Shown: piece after piece, positions 52,398 to 61,709 of the stretch
How positions within the stretch are numbered: the first letter of the stretch is position 1
Layout of the letters: each line of letters starts with the position of its first letter
NCBI GenBank assembly: GCA_903842345.1
Contig: CAIMLR010000021.1
Coordinates: 1-64,000, forward strand
Reading direction: 5' to 3'
From: an uncultured Myxococcales bacterium
GTDB taxonomy: Bacteria > Myxococcota_A > UBA9042
Length of the DNA: 64,000 nt
Position numbers and translations under genes: made by a program
Notes under the pieces: generated by a model
Databases searched by the model: none
Seen by the model: the letters and a program-made list of their open reading frames with translations, nothing else
Told to the model about the DNA's origin: nothing

Positions 52398-53537
52398 ATG
52401 CTCAAGTCCATCCCGCAGACCGCCGTAGCCGTGACGGATTGGCGCGACAAGAAGCGCTACTTGTGGATGCTCGGTTTCGTCGCGATGCTGCTGCCCGCCA
52501 TCGGAATCCAGCTTGTGCAGGTCACCGGGCTGCGGCTGTTCTGGTGGTTCGCGCTTCTCGTCATCTTCGTCGCAATTCCGGTGCTGGACCACCTGCTGGG
52601 CGATGACACGAGCAATCCGCCGGAGAGCGCGGTGCCGGCGCTGGAGCACGACGGCTACTACCGCTGGATCGTTCGCTTCGCCGTCCTCGCTGAATTCGTC
52701 TCGCTCATCGCCTCCGCGCAGGCCGTCGTCGCCTATCGCCTTGGCTGGTTTGACTACCTGGGCGTCGCGTTCTCACTGGCGCTTGTGACCGGCGTGTCGA
52801 TCAACACGGCGCATGAGCTGGGCCACAAATCCAACCGCGTCGAACGCTTTCTCGCGCAACTCGCGCTCGCGCCCACCGGCTACGGCCACTTTTGCATCGA
52901 GCACAACTACGGCCATCACAAGCGCGTCGCCACGCCCGAGGATCCCGCGTCGTCCCGCTACGGCGAGTCCTTCTGGCAGTTCTACCCGCGCACGACGTGG
53001 GGCGGCATCGTCTCAGGCTGGCGGATTGAAACCGAGCGCCTCGCGCGCCACGGCCTGCCCGCGTGGCACTGGCGCAATGAAATCCTGCAGTCGTGGGCGA
53101 TGACCGTCGTCATTTGGGCAAGCCTCATCGCGTGGCTCGGCGCGACAATCGTGCCGCTGCTGCTGATTCAGGCGATTTACGGCTCGTCGATGCTGGAGGT
53201 CGTCAACTACATTGAACATTACGGCTTGCTGCGCAAGAAGCGCCCCGACGGCGGGTATGAGCGCTGCCAGCCGGAGCATTCCTGGAACAGCAACCGGCGC
53301 GTCACCAACCTTTTCCTCTACCAACTGCAGCGGCACGCGGATCACCACGCCAATCCATCGCGTTCGTACCAGTCGCTGCGGCACTTTGACACGGCGCCGG
53401 AACTGCCCGCCGGATATGCGACAATGCTGCTCATCGCCTATGTGCCGCCGCTCTGGTTCAAGATCATGAATCCACGGGTCAAGGCGCATTACAACGGCGA
53501 TCTGGGGCTGGCCAACGTGATGCCGCGGGCCGATTGA
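52398..53537 (+). CDS. alkB: Alkane 1-monooxygenase AlkB-type membrane diiron hydroxylase
   Basis: A 379-residue integral membrane diiron enzyme that hydroxylates terminal carbons of medium-chain alkanes. All histidine boxes are present: NTAHELGHK, EHNYGHHKRV, and LQRHADHHANPSRSYQSLRH, with the NYIEHYG motif typical of AlkB. Early helices (YLWMLGFVAMLLPAIGIQL) fit topology. No rubredoxin or rubredoxin reductase is nearby. The ATG at 52398 is preceded by CAGGAG. It follows uup by 75 bases. AlkB-like hydroxylases can also use other substrates such as xylene (XylM), but the NYIEHYG motif favours alkanes. Confidence 0.93.
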   Translation: MLKSIPQTAVAVTDWRDKKRYLWMLGFVAMLLPAIGIQLVQVTGLRLFWWFALLVIFVAIPVLDHLLGDDTSNPPESAVPALEHDGYYRWIVRFAVLAEFVSLIASAQAVVAYRLGWFDYLGVAFSLALVTGVSINTAHELGHKSNRVERFLAQLALAPTGYGHFCIEHNYGHHKRVATPEDPASSRYGESFWQFYPRTTWGGIVSGWRIETERLARHGLPAWHWRNEILQSWAMTVVIWASLIAWLGATIVPLLLIQAIYGSSMLEVVNYIEHYGLLRKKRPDGGYERCQPEHSWNSNRRVTNLFLYQLQRHADHHANPSRSYQSLRHFDTAPELPAGYATMLLIAYVPPLWFKIMNPRVKAHYNGDLGLANVMPRAD

Positions 53538-53594
53538 CGTCCGCAGCGCCGCCAGCGAGACTCGCCTCCGGACGTGCAACCGGAGAAGAACGCG

Positions 53595-54116
53595 ATGAAA
53601 CTGCTGACGATGCTTGTGACCCTGCTGACGATGACTGCGACGGCGCATGCCAGCGAAATGGCCAAGGGCGAACGGCCGACGACGCCGGCGTTTGAGAAGC
53701 TGAAGTCGCTCGCCGGCGATTGGACGATGGCGGGCGGTGAAGGCGGCGTGGCGTCGTCGTGGAAGGTGACGGCCAATGGCAGCGCGGTCGTGGAGACGCT
53801 GTTTCCCGGCGCGCCCCATGAGATGGTCACGGTCTACACGCTGCACGGCAAGGAGATCCACTTGACGCACTACTGCGCGGCGGGCAACCAGCCGGAAATG
53901 AAGGCGGACAAGAGCGCGGACGACAAGAAAATCGCGTTCCAGTTCGCCGGCGGCGCGGGCATCAATCCCAAGAAAGACATGCACATGCACAGCGCGACGC
54001 TGACGTTTCTGGACGGCAACAGCCTGCATGAAGAATGGGGCACGTTCGCCGACGGCAAGCCAAGCGACGCGAAGGTCTTTGAGCTGAAGCGGGTCGTGGC
54101 GCCAGCGGCAAAATAG
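53595..54116 (+). CDS. Secreted protein of unknown function (DUF1579-like)
   Basis: A 173-residue periplasmic protein with a signal peptide (MKLLTMLVTLLTMTATAHA). The mature part has FEKLKSLAGDWTMAGGEGG and an even pattern of beta strands, reminiscent of DUF1579-type proteins with a lipocalin-like fold. The His/Met-rich KKDMHMHSATLTF could bind metal or be structural. The ATG at 53595 is preceded by GGAGAAG. It lies 57 bases after alkB and may belong to the same operon. Confidence 0.75.
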   Translation: MKLLTMLVTLLTMTATAHASEMAKGERPTTPAFEKLKSLAGDWTMAGGEGGVASSWKVTANGSAVVETLFPGAPHEMVTVYTLHGKEIHLTHYCAAGNQPEMKADKSADDKKIAFQFAGGAGINPKKDMHMHSATLTFLDGNSLHEEWGTFADGKPSDAKVFELKRVVAPAAK

Positions 54117-54131
54117 CGCCGGGGGCGACGT

Positions 54132-55019
54132 TCACTTGCCCGGGCAGCAATCGGCGTGGCTGTTCTGGCAGGCTTGGGTCGCGAGCGCCTGCGCCTCCGC
54201 CGACTTGCCATCCTTGGCGAGCAGTTCGGCCTTCAGGCACTGCAGCTCTGGCACCAACGGATGCCCGGACGGCAGCTTGGCGAGCAGGTCATCCACCGCC
54301 GATCGGTACGGCGCCTCGTGGCCGGCCGCACGCTGCGCCCGCGCGAGGAAGAGCTTGTGCGACGGCTCGTCCGGATTCATCCGCACCGCCGCTTCATAGT
54401 ACGCCACGGCCTCCAGCGGCCGACCGGACTGCTCCAGCATCGTCCCCTTCCACAGCGTCAGCAGTTCATTGGGCGGCGCGAGCACAACCGCTTCGTCGAT
54501 CCGCTGCAGCGCGAGCTTGGTGTTGCCCGCGTCAAACGCCTCCACGGACGCGATGTAGCGCTGCAGCGCCGACTGCGGAATCACGCGCAGGCCGTCGGGC
54601 GGACACGGATTGCCGCACTTGCGCGGCGTTGCGTACCAGATCCGCGGTGTCTGGTCGCCCGGGCACCGGACTTCCCACGCTTCCACACCCTCCAGCGAGG
54701 GCAACGTCCCCGACTGCGCGCGCTCCGTCATCGCGAGGCCGCCACCGGGACAGACGAGCCGGCCAAAGTACAGGGCGCCCGCACGCGTCGCGCCCCACTC
54801 CAGCGGCTTGGACGGCAGCGAGCCGTAGCCGACCGATGCTGGCCCCGCGCAGCTTTGCAACGTCAATTCATGGGTTGCCGGACAATCGACGGCCGATTCC
54901 AACGCCGGCTCTGCGCGGGTTTCAACGCCGCCGCACGCCAGCAGCGGCGTCGCGAGGAGCGCAGCCCACCAAACGCGCAGCGGCAACCCGCGACGCCGTC
55001 GATCCGCCGCCATCGCCAT
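54132..55019 (-). CDS. TPR-repeat lipoprotein
   Basis: About 295 residues. A twin-arginine-like basic start (AADRRRRGLPLRVWW) precedes a hydrophobic core ending LLATPLLAC, so the mature protein is probably lipid-anchored. The middle has pairs of Cys (e.g. KCGNPCPPDG) in a region I do not recognise. Residues from about 175 hold TPR units such as LALQRIDEAVVLAPPNEL and AVAYYEAAVRMNPDEPS. The C-terminus ends NSHADCCPGK with a Cys pair. It is convergent with the secreted-protein gene. Start codon is uncertain: ATG at 55013 is also possible. Confidence 0.7.
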   Translation of the reverse strand: MAMAADRRRRGLPLRVWWAALLATPLLACGGVETRAEPALESAVDCPATHELTLQSCAGPASVGYGSLPSKPLEWGATRAGALYFGRLVCPGGGLAMTERAQSGTLPSLEGVEAWEVRCPGDQTPRIWYATPRKCGNPCPPDGLRVIPQSALQRYIASVEAFDAGNTKLALQRIDEAVVLAPPNELLTLWKGTMLEQSGRPLEAVAYYEAAVRMNPDEPSHKLFLARAQRAAGHEAPYRSAVDDLLAKLPSGHPLVPELQCLKAELLAKDGKSAEAQALATQACQNSHADCCPGK

Positions 55020-55116
55020 TCCCGCGCTGCCCTTTTCCGCCGTGTCGCTCACGATGAACCTCGTCGCCGCCCTGCCCCGCAGCAAGCGGGCTTGCCGATT
55101 GGGCTGCGTCCCGTCC

Positions 55117-55539
55117 ATGATGCTACCCGCCGCGGCGCCTTTCAAGCCGCACGGGGCCGCGTTGCGCAAGATTGGCTGGATTCTGTCAGCGATTGCCATC
55201 TCCATCCTGACGCTTGTCATCGCGCGCCAGTTCCTCGTCTATTTGCCCGCCGACCACTTCTGCGCCCACGACAAACGCACCCTGTCGGGGCCGCGGCGCT
55301 GGGCCCAGCGAATCGGCGGCGTGGTGCTGATGGCGCTCGGCGTGGTGCTGGCGCTCCCGGGCGTACCTGGTCAGGGGCTTCTCATGATCCTGATTGGTCT
55401 TATCTTGGTGGACGTGCCGGTGCTCCGGCGGTTGGAATTGCGGCTGCTGCGGGTGCCAGCGGTGAACACGGCGGTGAACGGCATGCGGGTGAAGGCGGGA
55501 CAGCCGCCGCTCGAGTTGCCGGCGGAGCCGCCGGGCTGA
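55117..55539 (+). CDS. Small membrane protein (PGPGW-like)
   Basis: A 140-residue inner-membrane protein with about three hydrophobic helices: IGWILSAIAISILTLVIAR, VVLMALGVVLALPGVP and LLMILIGLILVDVPVLR. The PGVPGQGLLMILIGLIL segment resembles the PGPGW family of putative transmembrane proteins. The ATG at 55117 (with another ATG right after) is chosen; the longer upstream reading would add a basic stretch. Function unknown. Confidence 0.6.
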   Translation: MMLPAAAPFKPHGAALRKIGWILSAIAISILTLVIARQFLVYLPADHFCAHDKRTLSGPRRWAQRIGGVVLMALGVVLALPGVPGQGLLMILIGLILVDVPVLRRLELRLLRVPAVNTAVNGMRVKAGQPPLELPAEPPG

Positions 55540-55603
55540 AGGGTTCAGCTTGCATCGGGGCAAGGCTTCCCGCACGATGAAACCTGACGCGGAGGACCCC
55601 AGA

Positions 55604-57862
55604 ATGCGGCTCGAACGGTTTGGCTGGTTGGCAGTTGGCATGGCGATGGCCATGGGCTGCTCAGGAAAAGCAAATACTTCCGCGGCGCTTGAAGCCTGCT
55701 TGAACGGCGGCGATCGCACGGACTGCCGCGCGCAGGCCGACGTCCGCCTCGTGACGCCCGCGCGCCAAATCGCTGACCAGAACAGCGTCGACGTGCAAGT
55801 TGGCGGCCTCAAGATCGGCGAGGCGCTGGATCTGGAATTCCACATCAACAACACGATCTCCGTGACGACCGCGGCAGTGCTGCGGGTGTCTGACATCACG
55901 TTGACGCCGCAGGACAGCAGCAACGCGTATTCCTGCGCCGCGGCGGACGGCACGCCGTGCAACCTGATGACCGACAAATGGCAGCCGATCGTGCCCGCGG
56001 GCGGCGACTGGCCCAACACGGTGACGTCGGAGAGCTTCAAGATTCACTTCAAGAAGCTCGATGCGAGCACGCACGACGCCAAAGTCTGCATCAAGGCGTC
56101 CGGCGATCCTGGGCTGCCCGCCGCGGGACTCTGCTTCTCGCTCAGCACCAAGTTGGGCAAGCCGAGCTTGACGCTGGCGCCCAAGAGCATCGATTTCCCC
56201 CACGTCCTGACCGGCAAGACCGCCGATCCGCAGAGCATTTCGCTGCTCAATACCGGCGACGCGCCGCTTGTGGTCAGCCGCGTGAACCTGAACGCCGATG
56301 CGGGCTTTGCCCTCAGCCTCGCGGACGGCGTGACGCACACGAGCCCGGGCGCGTTTGACGTGAAGCCGCCGCTCTCGCTCGCTCCCGGCAAGACGGCGAC
56401 GTGGAGCGTGACCTTCGCCGCGACGGATACGCTGCCCAAAGGCGGCACGGTTGAAATCCAGACCAATGACACGTCGACGCCGCTGGCCAAAGTGCAGCTG
56501 ACCGCGAACGCGAATGTCCCGTGCCTGAAGATCCTGCAGTCGCCGGAGGTCGCTTTTGGCGCCGTGGTGCTGGGGCAGATCGGCGCGCAGGGCGTAGACC
56601 TGCAGAATTGCGGCAGCGCGCCGCTGGGCGTGACGTCGATTCGCCTTCTGGCCGGCGCCAATCCGGCGTTTGCCCTGGATTTTGGCAAGGACGCGACGCC
56701 GAGCACGGACGCGCCGCTGGCGATCGCCCCCAACGGCAGCTACAAGCTGCACGCCACCTACACGCCGTCCGAGCTGAGCGCGGAGGTGAGCGGGACGCTG
56801 GTCAGCGACATCGCGCTGCTGGAGGTCGATTCCAACGCCGATCCCAAGCAGACCAAGCTCACGGGCGTGGGCGTGACGTCGGCTTGCCCCAAGGCGATCG
56901 TCAAGATCAAGGAAGGCGAGGAGGTCGTGCCGCAAACCGTGCTGCACCTGTCCGGGTCCAATTCGCTGGCGCCGGGCGGCGGATCGATCGCCAAGTACAA
57001 ATGGACGGCCAAGAAGCAGCCAGTCGGGTCGACGCAGAAGTTCGTGCCGAATTCCAGTTCAGCCGAAACGACGTTTGTGACAAACGCCTCGGGTACGTAC
57101 GAATTTTGCCTGAGCGTGACGGACAACAAGGGCGTCAATTCCTGCACCGACGCCTGCTCGACCGTGATTGTCACGCCGTCCGATTGCCTGCACGCGGAGC
57201 TGCTCTGGCACACGCCGCAGGACGCCGACGAGACCGACAACGTGGGCGCAGATGCTGACATCCACCTCGCGCACCAGCTGGCCAATCAGCCGGATATCGA
57301 CTGCGATGGCGACCCGGATCCGTGGTTTGACACGACGTTTGACTGCTTCTGGTGGGTGCCGACGCCGCATTGGGGAATGGCTTCGACGGATCAGGCTTCG
57401 CCCAAGCTGGATCTGGACGACACCGATGGCGCCGGTCCGGAGAACGTCAGTCTGCCCGAGCCCGAAGGGACGATGACCGACCCGCACACCTACGCGCTTG
57501 GCGTGCACTACTGGAATGACAAAGGCCTTGGCCACTCGTGGGCGATCGTCCGGGTGTATGTGTGCGGCACGCTGGCGGCGGAGTACAACCAGCCGCATCC
57601 GGATCAGCCCGCGGGTGGCGGCATTGAGCTCAAGGCGCTGGACATGTGGTACGTGGGCAAGATCAACTGGCCCAACCAGGCGATCGGCGGCAAAGGCCCG
57701 GCGGTGACCACGTGCTACCAGAGCGGCGATGCGTGCCTCGGCAAGAAGACGCCCAGCGACCCCAACGGCGGCAAGATGTGGCAGGCCAGCGGCGACTGGT
57801 GCATCACGCCTTGCTACATCAGCGGCAACGCGCCCACCGGATCGAGCTTCTGCGGCAAATAG
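55604..57862 (+). CDS. Surface lipoprotein with ASH/choice-of-anchor-D-like domains, a PKD-like domain and an acidic C-terminal domain
   Basis: A 752-residue lipoprotein, signal FGWLAVGMAMAMGC. Residues about 170-420 contain two or three immunoglobulin-like domains of the ASH/choice-of-anchor D type, e.g. IDFPHVLTGKTADPQSISLLN and VAFGAVVLGQIGAQGVDLQNCG. Then comes a PKD-like domain (LAPGGGSIAKYKWTAKKQPVG, YEFCLSVTDNKG). The last 200 residues begin LHAELLWHTPQDADETDNVG and contain acidic calcium-type loops (DIDCDGDPDPWFD, LDLDDTDGAGPENV). Disulfides are likely. Good ribosome site GGAGGA precedes ATG 55604. Probably a cell-surface adhesin or structural protein; function not known. Confidence 0.82.
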   Translation: MRLERFGWLAVGMAMAMGCSGKANTSAALEACLNGGDRTDCRAQADVRLVTPARQIADQNSVDVQVGGLKIGEALDLEFHINNTISVTTAAVLRVSDITLTPQDSSNAYSCAAADGTPCNLMTDKWQPIVPAGGDWPNTVTSESFKIHFKKLDASTHDAKVCIKASGDPGLPAAGLCFSLSTKLGKPSLTLAPKSIDFPHVLTGKTADPQSISLLNTGDAPLVVSRVNLNADAGFALSLADGVTHTSPGAFDVKPPLSLAPGKTATWSVTFAATDTLPKGGTVEIQTNDTSTPLAKVQLTANANVPCLKILQSPEVAFGAVVLGQIGAQGVDLQNCGSAPLGVTSIRLLAGANPAFALDFGKDATPSTDAPLAIAPNGSYKLHATYTPSELSAEVSGTLVSDIALLEVDSNADPKQTKLTGVGVTSACPKAIVKIKEGEEVVPQTVLHLSGSNSLAPGGGSIAKYKWTAKKQPVGSTQKFVPNSSSAETTFVTNASGTYEFCLSVTDNKGVNSCTDACSTVIVTPSDCLHAELLWHTPQDADETDNVGADADIHLAHQLANQPDIDCDGDPDPWFDTTFDCFWWVPTPHWGMASTDQASPKLDLDDTDGAGPENVSLPEPEGTMTDPHTYALGVHYWNDKGLGHSWAIVRVYVCGTLAAEYNQPHPDQPAGGGIELKALDMWYVGKINWPNQAIGGKGPAVTTCYQSGDACLGKKTPSDPNGGKMWQASGDWCITPCYISGNAPTGSSFCGK

Positions 57863-57880
57863 CGTCGCTTCGGCAGTGCC

Positions 57881-59092
57881 ATGGCCTGGCTCAGGACCAT
57901 CCTTCACGCGGACATGGACGCTTTCTACGCGTCGGTTGAACAGCTCGACAATCCGCAGCTGCGCGGCAAGCCGCTGCTGATCGGCGTGGATCATCCGCGT
58001 TCGGTCGTGTCGACGGCGAGCTACGAGGCGCGGCCGTATGGTGTGGGCAGCGCGATGCCGATGGTCGAGGCCAAGCGGCGCTGTCCGCAGGCCATCATCG
58101 TGCCACCGCGGATGCAGCGGTACGCGGAAGTGTCCGAGCAAATCATGACGGTCTTCGGCAATTTCTCGCCGCACATCGAGCCGCTGTCGTTGGACGAGGC
58201 GTTTGTCGACTTGACCGGATCGGAGCGCCTGCTGGGAGCGCCGGAAGTCGTGGCGCGCAACGTCAAGGCGGCGGTCAAGCTGGCGACGGGCGGGCTGAAC
58301 GTGTCCGTGGGCGTGTCCGGCTGCAAGTACGTGGCCAAGGTGGCGAGCGATTTCCGCAAGCCGGACGGTCTGCTCATCGTGCCGCCCGAGGAGATGGTCG
58401 CGTTCCTGGCGCCGCTGCCGATTTCCCGCCTGTGGGGCGTGGGCAAGCGCGGCGAAGAACAGCTGCGCAACCTGGATTTGCGGACGATTGCCGACGTGGC
58501 GGCGGCGGACCCCTTCTGGCTCAAGCAGCGGCTGGGCTCGCTGGGCGTGCACGTGTATGCGCTGGCGCATGCGGACGACCCGCGGCCGGTGGTCTCCGAT
58601 CGCGAGGCGCACAGCATCAGTTCAGAAGAGACGCTGGACGTGGACGTCTCAGGGCGCGCGGCGATTGCGCCCTACCTGCTGCGCGCGGCGGATCGCGTGG
58701 CGCGGCGGCTGCGGCGGGCTGGACTGCGCGCGGGCGGCGTGCGCGTGAAGCTGAAGACGGACAAGTTCCAGAGCCTGACGCGGCAAGTGGTGCTGCGACC
58801 GCCGGCGACCAGCAGCGCCGTGTTGTACGACGAAGCGTGCAAGCTGCTTGGCCATTTTGACCTGTACCAGCGCTTTCGGCTCATCGGCGTGACGGCGTAC
58901 GACCTGCGGCCGGAATCGGCGCCCATCCAGGGCCTGCTGTTTGGCGAGACCGAGCGCAAGAAGAACGACAAGCTGGACCGCGCGCTGGACAGCCTGCGCG
59001 AGCGTTTTGGCAAAGGTGCCGTGCAGCGCGGGTCGGACATGGGCGCGGCGGAGCGCTTTGGCCTGCCGACCGGCAAGATGCCGGAAGATTGA
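57881..59092 (+). CDS. dinB: DNA polymerase IV (DinB)
   Basis: A 403-residue Y-family translesion polymerase. The catalytic DMDAFYASVEQ opens it; MVEAKRRCPQAIIVPPRM and the second catalytic acid pair in PLSLDEAFVDLTGSERL follow. SVGVSGCKYVAKVASDFRKPDG is the fingers region (usually SxGIAxNKxLAKxAS), and WGVGKRGEEQL is the helix-hairpin. The C-terminal little-finger domain is complete. It follows the surface lipoprotein gene by 18 bases and converges with the sulfatase gene. The Ile/Asn-to-Val/Gly change in the SVGVSGCKY motif is unusual but tolerable. Confidence 0.93.
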   Translation: MAWLRTILHADMDAFYASVEQLDNPQLRGKPLLIGVDHPRSVVSTASYEARPYGVGSAMPMVEAKRRCPQAIIVPPRMQRYAEVSEQIMTVFGNFSPHIEPLSLDEAFVDLTGSERLLGAPEVVARNVKAAVKLATGGLNVSVGVSGCKYVAKVASDFRKPDGLLIVPPEEMVAFLAPLPISRLWGVGKRGEEQLRNLDLRTIADVAAADPFWLKQRLGSLGVHVYALAHADDPRPVVSDREAHSISSEETLDVDVSGRAAIAPYLLRAADRVARRLRRAGLRAGGVRVKLKTDKFQSLTRQVVLRPPATSSAVLYDEACKLLGHFDLYQRFRLIGVTAYDLRPESAPIQGLLFGETERKKNDKLDRALDSLRERFGKGAVQRGSDMGAAERFGLPTGKMPED

Positions 59093-59095
59093 GCG

Positions 59096-60964
59096 CTACG
59101 GAACCGCGTGACCATGGAACGGCTGGCGCGTGCGCACCGCCTCGCTGTAGGCCGGCAGCCGCGCCAGTTGGTCGTCCCGGAACCATTTCAGGATGCCCAG
59201 CAGCTCCGGATAATCGCCGCACGGCAGCGGCCGCGCCTCCGCCGGATCCGTCCGCAAGTTCATGACCCGGCAGCGCTTGTCCATCGGCGACCAGGACATC
59301 TTGATGCCGTCCTCGCGCTGCGCCGTCACCATGCCCTCGTTGGCCCAGAAGAACTCCACCTTGCGCCGCCAGTGGTCCTGGAACAGCGATTCGCCTTGCA
59401 GCAGCGCCTCGTCGTACGGAATCCGCAGCGCGTCGAGCACGGTCGGCACCAGGTCGATGTGCTGCGTCTGCTGCTCAATCCGCCGCGGCGTGAACAGCTT
59501 GGGCTGCCACAGCACCGCCGGCGTCTCAAAATTCTCGCGGTTGCTCCCGCGCGCGTGCGCCCAGTTGCGCGCGTGTTGGCCAAAAGCCTCGCCGTGATCG
59601 CCGGTGAGCACCAGGATGGTGCGATCCAGCACGCCCTGCTTGCGCAACTGCTCGATCACCCGCGCGATCTGCGTGTCCAGAAGGTAGAGGCTGTTGTGGT
59701 ACTGGGCGATCCGCCGCCCGTCCGTGTAGCGCCGCGTCGCCGCGCCGTAGTCCGTGTACGGCCAATGCGGCACGTAGCTGTAGTACATGCCCAGGAACGG
59801 CTCATGTGCGCGCTCCAACCGCTGCAGGAACGTCGTCATGACCTCGATCTCGTCCTTGCAGAGCCCCTCGCCCAGCGGCACGGTCTTGACGGTCGACTCG
59901 GCAAAACCGACAAGCTCCGTCAGCCCTGAATGCTCCAGGAACGGCTTGGGAAAGAAGTACGAGAGCTTGCCCGGCGTGTACAGGAACTTCTCGTAATTCT
60001 TGGGAAAATACCGCGGCAGCGCCGGAATGTAGTTGTCCGGAAGGATGCTGTACATCTGCATCTGCGGCGACGGAATCAGCCCGCTGAGCATCGCAAAAAT
60101 GCTCGTGGCGCTGGAGTTGGACGGCGATTGGTGATGCGCCAGGTACCAGCCTTCGTCCGCCAGCTTGCGCAGGGTCGGCATCGGCGGGTTGTCCGGGAAC
60201 GTCTCGCCCTCAAAATAGCGCGTCCCCGTCGACTCCATGATAATCCACACCACGTTCCATGGCTTATCTGGCTGTGGCGGCAGGATTTTCCGCACGGGCG
60301 CTTGGTCCGCCAGTCGCGGGTCGGTCATCCGCATTGCCAGCGTCGGCGAAACGTCAGCGGGCAGCGGATCGCCGATGGGAAACCCAGCGACCGCGAGCTC
60401 CGGATCGTGGAACATTAGGTGGCCAAAGGGATTCTGCACTGTATCCGCCGGCCATTCCGCCGTCCGCGCCGGCGCCAGGAGCGGCACCACCAGAAAGAGC
60501 CCCACGAGCGCGAGCACGAGTCCCGGGCGGATGCGCGCGCGCCCGGCGGGCAGCCAGCGCAAGGTCAGCAGCAGCAGCGGCGCACCGGCGATCAGCGCGA
60601 CGTCACTCGGCTGGGTATTGGCGTCGACCGCCAGCAGTTCGCCCGACAGATACGCGTCGCGCACCCAGGTCTGGTCCACGCCTTGGTGCAACGCCGCGAG
60701 CAGGATGGCGTAAGCGCGCGCATCGACGACGCAAAACGTCAGGATCGGCACCGTCAGCAGCACCCCAGTCCAGTGCCAGCGCCAACTGAAGAGCAGCGCG
60801 GCGAGCGTCGCCACCGCGGTCCACGTCAAGTCGTGCCAGGTACCGGCCCAGACCATCGCCGACTGCAGCGACACGTGGAGCCCGGCACGGTACAGGAACC
60901 ACACAAGCAGCCAAGCGAGCGCGATGTCGACGGCTAGTTCTGCGCGGTGTTGCGAAGGCGTCAT
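59096..60964 (-). CDS. Membrane-anchored sulfatase/phosphoglycerol-transferase family protein (LtaS-like)
   Basis: A 622-residue protein with five or so N-terminal membrane helices and a C-terminal alkaline-phosphatase-fold domain. The nucleophile region is NVVWIIMESTGTRYFEG, where Thr in ESTGT replaces the sulfatase Cys/Ser as in LTA-synthase-type enzymes. The metal-binding LTGDHGEAFGQHAR follows. Such enzymes transfer phosphoglycerol or phosphoethanolamine to surface glycans or lipids. The ATG at 60964 opens the first membrane helix; the long upstream reading overlaps the divergent lipoprotein region and is unlikely. Substrate unknown. Confidence 0.82.
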   Translation of the reverse strand: MTPSQHRAELAVDIALAWLLVWFLYRAGLHVSLQSAMVWAGTWHDLTWTAVATLAALLFSWRWHWTGVLLTVPILTFCVVDARAYAILLAALHQGVDQTWVRDAYLSGELLAVDANTQPSDVALIAGAPLLLLTLRWLPAGRARIRPGLVLALVGLFLVVPLLAPARTAEWPADTVQNPFGHLMFHDPELAVAGFPIGDPLPADVSPTLAMRMTDPRLADQAPVRKILPPQPDKPWNVVWIIMESTGTRYFEGETFPDNPPMPTLRKLADEGWYLAHHQSPSNSSATSIFAMLSGLIPSPQMQMYSILPDNYIPALPRYFPKNYEKFLYTPGKLSYFFPKPFLEHSGLTELVGFAESTVKTVPLGEGLCKDEIEVMTTFLQRLERAHEPFLGMYYSYVPHWPYTDYGAATRRYTDGRRIAQYHNSLYLLDTQIARVIEQLRKQGVLDRTILVLTGDHGEAFGQHARNWAHARGSNRENFETPAVLWQPKLFTPRRIEQQTQHIDLVPTVLDALRIPYDEALLQGESLFQDHWRRKVEFFWANEGMVTAQREDGIKMSWSPMDKRCRVMNLRTDPAEARPLPCGDYPELLGILKWFRDDQLARLPAYSEAVRTRQPFHGHAVP

Positions 60965-61103
60965 CACCGCGTAACGGAACACAAGTCGCGGTCGAGCGCA
61001 AGGCGCGCACGGGACGCAAATCGCGCGAATTTCTTGACCCGCCTCGGCAGCGCGCTGAGGATTTGCGATCATCGCGCCCTTCTTGCGCGAACTGGAACGG
61101 AAC

Positions 61104-61568
61104 ATGCGACGTATTGCTTTGATTTCTTTGGCACTTGTTGTGGGTTGCGGAACGAAGGCGGCGAGCGACGGCACGCCGACCGATACCACCTCGGGCAGCA
61201 CCGACGCCACTTCTGCGGGCGACACCACGCCCAGTGACACCACCCCCAGCGACACTGCGATGGGCGGAGACATCACCGCGGTCTGCACCGGCGCCCCCGA
61301 TGGCAAGTGCGGCATCTGCCTCAAGGCGCATTGCGACACGGAAATGGCGGCGTGCGTCGGCAGCGAGTGGCAGACAAAGGAAGATCCGGCGTCGGTCTGC
61401 GCTGGCCTCTACGCCGGCATGTGCAAGTGCCAAGCCACTGCCAGCCAGGACGGCGGCGGCAACTGCGGCCCGGGGCCCATCGTCGGCACGCTCGCCGCGG
61501 GTTGCGCGACGTGCTTTGACACGCTCAGCAAGTGCCTCTCCGGAAGCTGCGCGACCGACTGCAACTAA
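61104..61568 (+). CDS. Small cysteine-rich lipoprotein
   Basis: A 154-residue lipoprotein. Signal peptide MRRIALISLALVVGC with the lipid Cys at residue 15, then a Thr/Asp/Ser-rich linker (DTTPSDTTPSDTAMGGD) like that of other surface lipoproteins here, then a compact domain with about 14 Cys (CTGAPDGKCGICLKAHC, CKCQATASQDGGGNC, CATCFDTLSKCLSGSC). I do not recognise the domain. It is divergent from the sulfatase gene with a 139-base gap. ATG 61104 chosen for the signal peptide. Confidence 0.7.
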   Translation: MRRIALISLALVVGCGTKAASDGTPTDTTSGSTDATSAGDTTPSDTTPSDTAMGGDITAVCTGAPDGKCGICLKAHCDTEMAACVGSEWQTKEDPASVCAGLYAGMCKCQATASQDGGGNCGPGPIVGTLAAGCATCFDTLSKCLSGSCATDCN

Positions 61569-61709
61569 GCGCGCTGACGTTCTTCCGAACGGTCATGCGG
61601 GACGGAAAGCCGCGCACGCTGCGCGTTGACGCCGCAGGTTTCCCTTGACGGCCGGGCGATTCAACCGCACCGTACGCGCCCACGTCGGGGTGGCCAAACA
61701 GGGGAAGAA

